Source: Methylotuvimicrobium buryatense 5G
GTDB taxonomy: Bacteria; Pseudomonadota; Gammaproteobacteria; Methylococcales; Methylomonadaceae
Reading direction: 5' to 3'
DNA length: 64,000 nt
Assembly (NCBI RefSeq): GCF_000341735.1
Contig: NZ_KB455575.1
Span: 1,980,120-2,044,119, forward strand
Part shown: positions 55,489 to 62,487 of the stretch, piece by piece
How positions within the stretch are numbered: the first letter of the stretch is position 1
Layout of the letters: each line of letters opens with the position of its first letter
Translations under genes and position numbers: made by a program
Notes under the pieces: model-generated
What the model saw: only the letters and a program-made list of their open reading frames with translations
Database searches by the model: none
What the model was told of the DNA's origin: nothing

Positions 55489-56478
55489 TTAGAGCGCGCC
55501 GCCGCAACTCGAACCTTGGCCCGCGGTACAGCCGAAACAATGTTCGGCCACTTGAATCGGCGCCGAATCCAGATCTTCAGACAACAAATCGCCGATATGA
55601 ACCGGCTGTTTACCGCCCAGCGGCAAGTCCAACATTTGATTGAAATCGCAGTCATAGACGTAACCTTGCCAATCGATGCTCAACAGGCTTTTGCACATGA
55701 CCTTGCTCAGGTTTTCCGGTCGATAGGCATTCTTGAGCAATCGCAGATAATCGTCAAAGACTTGTCGGCTATCGGTTTCATGCTTGCCGCCCGCCATCAG
55801 TACCGCGCCGAAACGTTGTATCGGCATGTTGGTAATGGCCAACAAGCGGTTAAATACAATACCGAATTCACCGCCCAAATGGTCGCGATATTGCTGTTCG
55901 AGCGCTTGCTGCGGCGGCGGGAGCACCGGGCCCTGAGGATTAAATACCAAATTCAGCTCCAAGCCGCTATCCGGCCGCCCGTAACCGAGTTCATTGAGTC
56001 GCTTTAGTGCGGCAATCGAGGACGAAAACACTCCTTTGCCGCGCTGCGCATCGACGTTATCGCCGATATAGCACGGCAAGGACGCGATAATTTCGACCTG
56101 CTGTCCGGCCAGGAATTCGGCGGCCCATTCGTAACCCGGCTCGACCAAAATGGTCGGATTGCAGCGGTCGATGACGTGGAGACCTTGCCGCCTCGCGGTC
56201 TCGACCAGCCAGCGAAAATCCGGATTCATTTCCGGCGATCCGCCGGTCAGATCCAAGGTCTGTATGCTTTGTTTTTCGGCGAATTGCAACGCATTTGCCA
56301 TGACTTCGCGCGCCATCAACTCGGTGCGCTTAGGTCCCGCGTTCACATGACAGTGGACGCAGCTCAGATTACAGAGATAGCCCAGGTTCATCTGCAGCGT
56401 CGTCAACTGCGCTCTGCGCAGAGCGGGGAATTCGCTTTTGAGCAATAACGGCTTACTGTTATACATAAGGCCCCTCAT
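55489..56478 (-). CDS. arsS: Arsenosugar biosynthesis radical SAM protein ArsS
   Basis: A 329-residue radical SAM enzyme. The cluster motif CNLSCVHC supplies Cys36, Cys40 and Cys43 within LGYLCNLSCVHCHVNAGPKR. LDLTGGSPEMNPDFRWLVE holds the GGxP-like AdoMet segment. The C-terminal extension CFGCTAGQGSSCGGAL has the extra Cys typical of ArsS. In many relatives this C-terminus can carry selenocysteine; here it is ordinary Cys and the stop is TAA. With ArsM it makes 5'-deoxy-5'-dimethylarsinoyl-type products on the way to arsenosugars. It overlaps the glycosyltransferase gene by 20 bp. Confidence 0.9.
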   Translation of the reverse strand: MRGLMYNSKPLLLKSEFPALRRAQLTTLQMNLGYLCNLSCVHCHVNAGPKRTELMAREVMANALQFAEKQSIQTLDLTGGSPEMNPDFRWLVETARRQGLHVIDRCNPTILVEPGYEWAAEFLAGQQVEIIASLPCYIGDNVDAQRGKGVFSSSIAALKRLNELGYGRPDSGLELNLVFNPQGPVLPPPQQALEQQYRDHLGGEFGIVFNRLLAITNMPIQRFGAVLMAGGKHETDSRQVFDDYLRLLKNAYRPENLSKVMCKSLLSIDWQGYVYDCDFNQMLDLPLGGKQPVHIGDLLSEDLDSAPIQVAEHCFGCTAGQGSSCGGAL

Positions 56479-57172
56479 CGAATGTCGTAAACTCAGGCGT
56501 CAACCCATATAAAAAACGCATCAGGTGAACCTGTTCCGGTACCGGCGACGCCAGTGCTTGCAGTGCTTTATGTAAGACAAGTAAATCGGACGGCTCGTCA
56601 ACATCTTGCAGCACTCGTAGCGTTTGCACTTCGCCCCATTGCTTGACGGCATTGAGAAACTGCGTGCCGGTATCGGCGGTGCTATATTCGACATCGGTCC
56701 ACCAAGGCCCGAGCAGAGAACAATTGCCCCCAAACAGCCAAAACCCGCCGTCGAGACTCGGCCCGAAAGCAAAACGAGCTTGCTCTTCGTGCGCCAGCCA
56801 GCTTGAAGCTTGCTGCAAATCGGCAACGGTCATTTGCGGAATATCGGCTCCTACCAACATAACAAAATCATGATTTTGTATTAAATGCTCATAAACATGA
56901 CGCATGCGCTCACCCAAACCGCCCTCGCCTTGCCACAGACACGACATGCCTCGCCAAATTTCGTTAGTCGCCGCGATTTCTTCGGCCACGGCATAATAGC
57001 CTTGAAGCTCACATGATTGTTCTGCCTGTTTGATGACGGCTGCCGTTGACCGTGCTGCCTGCCAATGAAATTGCTCGGCCCTGTCGGTTCCAAGCTTCAC
57101 CGCCAAGCGTGTTTTGATCGGCGAGAGCCCCGGGGTTTTGACGAATAAGGCAATCGCGCCGCGTGCGGCCAT
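56459..57172 (-). CDS. Arsenosugar biosynthesis glycosyltransferase (TIGR04282/DUF2064-like)
   Basis: A 237-residue GT-A-fold protein. I chose ATG 57172, which shares one base with the arsM stop (TGATG); the longer open frame upstream lies within arsM. The N-terminus ARGAIALFVKTPGLSPIKTR, then GLGERMRHVYEHLIQNHDFV, VGADIPQMTVADLQQA and FGPSLDGGFWLFGG match the family. Its genomic coupling with arsM and arsS indicates a role in attaching or processing the sugar part of arsenosugars; the exact reaction is not established. Confidence 0.87.
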   Translation of the reverse strand: MAARGAIALFVKTPGLSPIKTRLAVKLGTDRAEQFHWQAARSTAAVIKQAEQSCELQGYYAVAEEIAATNEIWRGMSCLWQGEGGLGERMRHVYEHLIQNHDFVMLVGADIPQMTVADLQQASSWLAHEEQARFAFGPSLDGGFWLFGGNCSLLGPWWTDVEYSTADTGTQFLNAVKQWGEVQTLRVLQDVDEPSDLLVLHKALQALASPVPEQVHLMRFLYGLTPEFTTFDEGPYV

Positions 57173-58218
57173 CAGCAACACGCCGCGCCAGAAGTTAGAT
57201 TCGTGCTGCTGTTCGGCGGCGCGCAGTCGAACAGACCGAAATGCACGTTTTTGTCGCCTAATAGCTCGAAATGACGGCCGTAGCGGCTGCCGCCGAGCAT
57301 GTCGGCGGTATTGCCGCACACGCGCAAGGGCCTTCCGCTTTCGAAATGATGATGATCGTCAAGATCGAAAAAATGCGGATGACCTGCGATCGTGCCTCGG
57401 TAAGTCGCGACTTGCCCGAAATCTTCGCAGCGGTCTTCTAGCGGCAGTTTGAATACCCGTATCGTGACCGAACGAAACCCGATCATGCCGATTTTGGCAT
57501 GCACTTCGTCATCATCGATATCGATCGGGCTTTCGCTGACGATACGCACATCGGGACAGCCAAGATCCTGCAAGGCGCGGCGAAAATCCTCCCAATAAAA
57601 CGCCCCGGCCAGACACTCGCCGAGCAATACCGGTTCCAACTTAAGTTGTTCGGGGATGCGCCGGTCGGCATAGACATCGGAAAAATACAATTCGCCGCCG
57701 GGTTTGAGTACTCGGAAAATTTCCGACAGCACGCGCCGCTTGTCCGGCGACAAGTTGACGACGCAATTCGACACGACCACGTCGATCGAATTGTCGGCGA
57801 TACCGAGCGAGGCCAAATCCTCGATATAACCCTGTCTGAACTCGACATTCGAACGCGCATAACCGTAACGTTCGGCATGCCAATCGCGATAGGTTCGCGC
57901 GATATCGAGCTGTTCATCGGTCATATCGACGCCGATAACCCGCCCGTTTTCGCCAACCAGCCGGGACAACAAATAACAGTCGCGCCCCGTCCCGCAGCCC
58001 AAATCCAAAACCGTGCTGCCTTCGAGCGCCGGCGGCAGCGGCGAACCGCAGCCGTAAAAGCGCTCGACGACTTCGGGATGGACATCCTTGAGTAAAGCGC
58101 GCAAATGCTTTGGAAAGGCATCGGCCGTGCAACACGCGCTGGTTTTCAAATCCTGGCTCGAGTTGAGCACTTTGCCGTAGTAGTTTTTTATCGAATCGGT
58201 TATCGCGGTTTCGTTCAT
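57172..58218 (-). CDS. arsM: Arsenite S-adenosylmethionine methyltransferase-like protein
   Basis: A 348-residue methyltransferase (start ATG 58218, MNETAITDSIKNYYGKVL). The AdoMet site is VLDLGCGTGRDCYLLSRLVG. The three arsenite-binding cysteine positions of ArsM are represented by SACCTADAFP, VVSNCVVNLSPDKRRVL and LLGECLAGAFYWEDF. An extra C-terminal domain (about 260-348) ends in SGAACC, as in the arsenosugar-linked ArsM. It methylates As(III). The ribosome-binding region lies inside the left end of a family B repeat, which starts 3 bp before the ATG. It leads the arsM-glycosyltransferase-arsS operon. Confidence 0.91.
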   Translation of the reverse strand: MNETAITDSIKNYYGKVLNSSQDLKTSACCTADAFPKHLRALLKDVHPEVVERFYGCGSPLPPALEGSTVLDLGCGTGRDCYLLSRLVGENGRVIGVDMTDEQLDIARTYRDWHAERYGYARSNVEFRQGYIEDLASLGIADNSIDVVVSNCVVNLSPDKRRVLSEIFRVLKPGGELYFSDVYADRRIPEQLKLEPVLLGECLAGAFYWEDFRRALQDLGCPDVRIVSESPIDIDDDEVHAKIGMIGFRSVTIRVFKLPLEDRCEDFGQVATYRGTIAGHPHFFDLDDHHHFESGRPLRVCGNTADMLGGSRYGRHFELLGDKNVHFGLFDCAPPNSSTNLTSGAACC

Positions 58219-58395
58219 GACTATACCTATCAAACTTCAAATATCGGCATTAACCTATGAAGGTGCCGGGTTATTCAGCAAAGGCTTTGCTAGCAGGTCC
58301 GATTTTTGCTTCCGGAAAAATCACTATTAGCAACCTCCGTGACGTTCAGATGCTATCACAAAGCTTATTTGGATGTATTCACGACGCCCTTTGAC

Positions 58396-58671
58396 CAGCA
58401 ATTCCCAATTTGGAGATCAAAAAGGGTGTGGGGTATGCTTGGCGAGGATGTCGGCAGCGGGACAGATTTTTGCTCCTCGGCAATTGCTGAGTTACATGAA
58501 TGTAATGAATGCAGAAAATGCAGGAGCATTTTTCTGCCCTGCATTGCCCTACTACACGCCATCCTTGGCGCTTAGCTGCCGCCAAGCCCCCATGGATGGG
58601 TTTACGGCGTTCCTCGACAGGCATACCCCACACCCTAAAATCGGCGAAACTGCTCAAACTGGGAATTGCTG
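58396..58671. mobile_element. Family C element nested in family B copy B4
   Basis: A 276-bp element with ends CAGCAATTCCCAATTTGGAG and CTCAAACTGGGAATTGCTG as inverted repeats. Inner arms AGGGTGTGGGGTATGC and GCATACCCCACACCCT are perfect complements. It is flanked by a perfect 9-bp duplication CCCTTTGAC (58387-58395 and 58672-58680), inside the family B sequence. It itself contains family D copy D2 (58454-58542). Its left terminus recurs alone at the end of B3 (about 30725-30745). Confidence 0.85.
58454..58542. mobile_element. Family D mini-element (copy D2)
   Basis: Ends GCAGCGGGACAGATTTTTGC and GGAGCATTTTTCTGCCCTGC pair imperfectly. The interior GGCAATTGCTGAGTTACATG and AATGAATGCAGAAAATGCAG is the same as in D1 (46744-46829). 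The whole lies inside the family C element. Confidence 0.7.
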
Positions 58672-58717
58672 CCCTTTGACGCCCCGCCCGACACCGAATC
58701 TCGCAGAGCAATAGTTA

Positions 58718-60868
58718 TTAACCGTTCCTACGCCAAGCATGATAACGACTCAAAAAACGCAACGTCCGCTGCGGAGCATGCGCGCGCTTCCAAACGCCGG
58801 CCGCGTATTTGTTGGCTTCGGCCAGGGTCGGGTAGATATGGATCGTGCCGAGAATTTTGTTCAGACCGATGCCGTGTTTCATCGCCAAAACGAATTCGGC
58901 GATCAAATCGCCCGCATGCTCGCCGACTATCGTTACGCCCAAGATTTTGTCCTTGCCGGGCTCGGTCAGCACTTTGACGAAGCCGTGCGCCTCGCCGTCG
59001 GCGATCGCTCGGTCCAGTTCGTCGATGCCGTAAGTCGCGACTTCATAGGGAATATTTTGCTGTTCGGCTTCTTGCTCGTTGAGGCCGACCCGAGCAACTT
59101 CGGGGTCGGTGAAGGTCGACCACGGAATCACTGAATAATCGGTGCGGAATTTCTTGAACGTTCCGAACAAGGCATTGACGGCGGCATACCAAGCCTGATG
59201 CGCGGCGGTATGCGTGAATTGATAAGGGCCTGTCACATCCCCGACCGCATAGATGTTCGGATAATTGGTGGCCTGGAACGGGTCGGTTGCGATGGTTTTG
59301 CGCGGCGACAGCGTAATGCCCAGCGCCTCGACGCCGTAGCCTTCGATATTCGCGGCCCGTCCGATCGCGATCAGCACTTGATCGAACGGGATGTTGACCG
59401 TGTTTCCTTCGTGTTCGGCGATCAGGATTTTTTCGCCGTTGTCGATGATGAATTCCTTCGCGGTATGTTCCAATCTCAAATCGACGCCATCCCGCCTAAA
59501 ACTTGCCATCACCGCTTCCGACGCTTCCGGATCTTCACGCACTAACAGGCGCGGCGCCATTTCCACCAGCGTCACCCGGCTTCCGAAACGGGCGAAGCAT
59601 TGCGCCAATTCGCAGCCGATCGGACCGCCGCCGAGTACCAATAAGCGTTTCGGCAATTCGCGCAAGTTCCACAAATTGTCGGACGTCAGCGGTTCGATAC
59701 TGTCTATGCCGGGTATCGGCGGCACGAACGGGCGGGCGCCCGCGGCTATGACGATCGCTTTGGTCGTCAGGGTTTCAGTGCCTTCGGCCGTTTCGACCCG
59801 AACTTCCCAGGGCGAGATGATTTTCGCCTCGCCGATCACGACCTCGACGCCGAGTTCGGTATAGCGTTCGATCGAATCGTGCGGCTCGACCTTTTTGACG
59901 ACCGACTGCACACGCGCCATCACATCGGCGAAATCGAAATCGGCGCTGCTGTGCTTGATGCCGAATTCGTTCGCGCGCCGGTGCTGCGCCAACCATTTCG
60001 CCGAACGGATCAGCGCTTTCGATGGCACGCAGCCGGTATTCAGGCAATCGCCGCCCATTTTGTGCTTTTCGACCAGCGTGACCTTGGCCTTGACCGCCGC
60101 GGCAATGTAGGCGGTCACCAATCCGCCGGAACCAGCGCCGATCACGACGATATTGTTATCGAAACGCGCCGGCTTCGGCCAGTCGGCGAAGACTTTCCGG
60201 GCTTGTATGTGCTCGACGATTTTCTTGGTCAGTAACGGAAAAAGGCCTAATAACGCGAACGAACCGAGCAAGCCCGGCGACAAAATATCCGACAACGATA
60301 CGATCCCCGCAAGCTGAGTGCCGGCGTTGACATAAACCAACGTGCCGGCCAACATGCCGACTTGGCTGACCCAATAAAATGTCGATAGGCGAATGGCGGT
60401 CAGCCCCATCGCCAGATTGATCATGAAGAACGGAAACAATGGGATCAAACGCAGCGTGAACAAATAAAACGGACCGTCCCGATCGATTCCGGCATCGATC
60501 GTTCGTATCGCCGAACCGAAGCGGTCTTTGACGACATCGCGAAACAAAAAGCGCGCAGCCAGAAAAGCCAATGCCGCGCCGATCGTAGAGGCAAACGAGA
60601 CTATCACGGTGCCCCAGAGTAAACCGAACAGTGCGCCTCCGGCCAGGGTCATCACCGCCGCGCCGGGCAGAGACAGCGCCGTGACCAGAACATAAATCAG
60701 CGCATAAACAAAGGCCGCGCTAACCGGTTGCGCGGCGATGCGGGCTTCGATCGCGGCCTGGTGGGTTTTCAGCTCATGCAGGGTCAAAAAATCGGAATAT
60801 CCGAAATAAAAAAAGGCGCCGATCAACATCGTGATCACAGCAATCAATATCAGCTTCGGGGCTTTCAT
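58718..60868 (-). CDS. TVP38/DedA membrane domain fused to FAD-dependent disulfide oxidoreductase (MerA/Lpd-like)
   Basis: A 716-residue fusion. Residues 1-225 are a TVP38/SNARE-associated membrane domain (about five helices; AGGALFGLLWGTVIVSFAST, RLIPLFPFFMINLAMGLTAI). Residues ~235-716 are a pyridine nucleotide-disulfide oxidoreductase: IGAGSGGLVTAYIAAAVKAK (FAD), the redox pair GGDCLNTGCVPSKALIRSAK, VLGGGPIGCELAQCFARFG (NAD) and YAVGDVTGPYQFTHTAAHQA. No mercury-binding C-terminal cysteine pair of MerA is seen. It likely reduces a membrane-proximal substrate. It precedes arsM on the same strand, across about 500 bp of repeats; a shared arsenic role is only inferred. Confidence 0.88.
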   Translation of the reverse strand: MKAPKLILIAVITMLIGAFFYFGYSDFLTLHELKTHQAAIEARIAAQPVSAAFVYALIYVLVTALSLPGAAVMTLAGGALFGLLWGTVIVSFASTIGAALAFLAARFLFRDVVKDRFGSAIRTIDAGIDRDGPFYLFTLRLIPLFPFFMINLAMGLTAIRLSTFYWVSQVGMLAGTLVYVNAGTQLAGIVSLSDILSPGLLGSFALLGLFPLLTKKIVEHIQARKVFADWPKPARFDNNIVVIGAGSGGLVTAYIAAAVKAKVTLVEKHKMGGDCLNTGCVPSKALIRSAKWLAQHRRANEFGIKHSSADFDFADVMARVQSVVKKVEPHDSIERYTELGVEVVIGEAKIISPWEVRVETAEGTETLTTKAIVIAAGARPFVPPIPGIDSIEPLTSDNLWNLRELPKRLLVLGGGPIGCELAQCFARFGSRVTLVEMAPRLLVREDPEASEAVMASFRRDGVDLRLEHTAKEFIIDNGEKILIAEHEGNTVNIPFDQVLIAIGRAANIEGYGVEALGITLSPRKTIATDPFQATNYPNIYAVGDVTGPYQFTHTAAHQAWYAAVNALFGTFKKFRTDYSVIPWSTFTDPEVARVGLNEQEAEQQNIPYEVATYGIDELDRAIADGEAHGFVKVLTEPGKDKILGVTIVGEHAGDLIAEFVLAMKHGIGLNKILGTIHIYPTLAEANKYAAGVWKRAHAPQRTLRFLSRYHAWRRNG

Positions 60869-60937
60869 CGTATTATCCTTGTCGTTATCATGGTTTGAGC
60901 CTCAAGGGCGAGTGTGTCTATGCTTCAGTCGCTGGCA

Positions 60938-60956
60938 GGACGCCGTGAATACGTCC
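60938..60956 (-). repeat. Isolated copy of the shared core hairpin
   Basis: GGACGCCGTGAATACGTCC, the core common to families A and B, here without recognisable family A or B termini. It lies 70 bp upstream of the fusion oxidoreductase start and may be the remnant of an older element. Confidence 0.65.
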
Positions 60957-61041
60957 ATGTAGGTAACGCAGCTACCGGACAAAATAGCGCGCCAGCTTGC
61001 CAGCAAATGTGACCGTGCGAAGTATAACCACTGAGAATTTT

Positions 61042-61866
61042 TTAAGGATTAACAGAACCCAATGCGCTCGGATAAGGCGAAAAATAATACGACGACTGAA
61101 TATAGGGATCCGGCGATTTTCGAAAATGATGCTTCAACAAGATGATCGGTGCGATGAGAGGTACTTCGTAGTTGCGGTAGCTGTCGATCAGTTCGCACAG
61201 TTCGGCTTTATCGTCGCGGCTGATGTCTTTTTTTAAATGTCCTTGAATATGTTGCAAAACATTGACGTGATTGGCCCGGGTCGGCATCGTCAACAACATG
61301 CTCATCAGCTGTAAAATATATTGATCGGCAATCTCGGTTAAATTGTCTTTGTTCAGCCCAGCCAATAACTGCCCAAGATCCCGATAGTCGCCATGACTCA
61401 TGATGATTAATTTATGACGAGCATGAAACTCAATCAAAGCACGGGCACTAAGACCTTCTTTCAACAGCATTTGCCAGCGATGCATAACATAAACCCGCTT
61501 GAAAAAAAGATCGCGTAAACAAGGATCTTGTAACCGGATAGCTTCTTCGATGGGTACCAATGGAAATCGATGCATGATTCTCAATGTTTCGATCGCCAAA
61601 CCCTCAAATGCGCCCCCCGTTTTTGTAGCTGCTTGCTCCGGTCTTTTCATAATATAACCGCAGATTCCAGCCATCTTATCCGCGCCGGAATCGGAAATTC
61701 CTGAAGCCTCCTGAACAAGCAAGGACTTTTCTTCTTCGACCGAAAACGGCTTCCATTCAAAAAAACTCTCGAGCACTTCGCTAATCACACTATCGCGATT
61801 AGCCACTGCTTTTTCTCCGGGTTGGTCAAGCAAACAACCACTGATGCCCAATGGGATTTTATTCAT
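61042..61866 (-). CDS. YbgA-type (DUF1722) protein with a shortened DUF523 region
   Basis: A 274-residue protein. Residues ~110-265 match the YbgA/DUF1722 domain: LRDLFFKRVYVMHRWQMLLK, LIEFHARHKLIIMSHGDYRD, NHVNVLQHIQGHLKKDISRD and YEVPLIAPIILLKHHFRKSP. The N-terminus (KIPLGISGCLLDQPGEKAVA) is the start of a DUF523 domain, but the usual GxxVRYDGG and KSPSCG segments are missing or replaced (ICGYIMKRPEQ). The fusion normally has about 310 residues, so the DUF523 part seems eroded. Function is not established for the family. Confidence 0.83.
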   Translation of the reverse strand: MNKIPLGISGCLLDQPGEKAVANRDSVISEVLESFFEWKPFSVEEEKSLLVQEASGISDSGADKMAGICGYIMKRPEQAATKTGGAFEGLAIETLRIMHRFPLVPIEEAIRLQDPCLRDLFFKRVYVMHRWQMLLKEGLSARALIEFHARHKLIIMSHGDYRDLGQLLAGLNKDNLTEIADQYILQLMSMLLTMPTRANHVNVLQHIQGHLKKDISRDDKAELCELIDSYRNYEVPLIAPIILLKHHFRKSPDPYIQSSYYFSPYPSALGSVNP

Positions 61867-62487
61867 AGCAGTCGATACCTAATTGAATCATGTGGGAAAT
61901 TTTCGGTTTTAGCGAGAATATAATGAGTATGCTTCCTTGAGCCACTGGGTCGGGACCTGGGGTGATGAAAATTGCCTACTATTTACCGATTCATCATCAA
62001 TAAAGTGTTTTTCTATTCCATTTAGAGATGAATAAACCACCTCCTGCGGGACGAGTTATACCTATCGCACTTCAAATTTCGGCATTAGCGTATGGAGGCG
62101 TCGGGGTGTTCGGCAAAGGCTTTGGCAGCATGGATGCTGTCACAGAGCCTACATGGACGTATTCACGGCTTCCTTTGACGAGCCCCCGGCGCCGAAATTT
62201 GACCAGCAAAGGGTATATTTAACCCGTTCCCAACACGTCTCGGAAGGGGTTACAAACCCATACGCATCAAGCTAAAAATGGCCAGCCCGCATCACGCTCT
62301 TCCCCAAGCTCCAGCGCTCATCGTTATAGATAAGTCAAAAATTACCCTTTTGCAACCTTAACCAATGAGACCTCAATACCATTTATTGTTACCTAACACT
62401 TTCGACCTCGAGATCGCGATCAGGGGATCGCTCCCCATAGACGCCAACTTAAGGCATAAAACGTTGATTTGTAGTTGAAAAATAAAA
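61867..62487. other. Intergenic region between the YbgA gene and the IS4 remnant
   Basis: No gene. It contains family B copy B5 (62057-62217), then a stretch at about 62365-62435 (GAGACCTCAATACCATTTAT, GATCAGGGGATCGCTCCC) similar to 21874-21945. The decayed IS4 element begins at 62436. A short open frame at 62028-62222 is repeat sequence. Confidence 0.6.
62057..62217. mobile_element. Family B miniature inverted-repeat element (copy B5)
   Basis: A 161-bp element, TATACCTATCGCACTTCAAA to CCAGCAAAGGGTATA, nearly identical to B1 (17041-17202). The core GGACGTATTCACGGCTTCC is at 62155-62173. TATA at both ends leaves open whether TA is part of the element or a duplicated target. Confidence 0.78.

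Larger units (their letters stand above)
58222..58713. mobile_element. Family B element (copy B4), enlarged by nested insertions
   Basis: The left end TATACCTATCAAACTTCAAA is family B, 3 bp before arsM. The core GGATGTATTCACGACGCCC is at 58371-58389. About 50 bp at 58302-58352, ending TCCGTGACGTTCA, are absent in other copies. A family C element (58396-58671) splits it. The far end (CCGACACCGAATCTCGCAGA, then GCAATAGTTA) is a diverged B terminus reaching the neighbouring gene's stop. Confidence 0.65.

Noticed and set aside
55489..56478. Selenocysteine in ArsS
   Set aside because: The C-terminus ends in ordinary codons with a TAA stop and no in-frame TGA, so the Cys form is encoded.
58718..60868. 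Mercuric reductase (MerA)
   Set aside because: The active-site CLNTGC is shared by the whole family; the C-terminal cysteine pair of MerA and any mer gene are missing, and a TVP38 membrane domain is fused instead.
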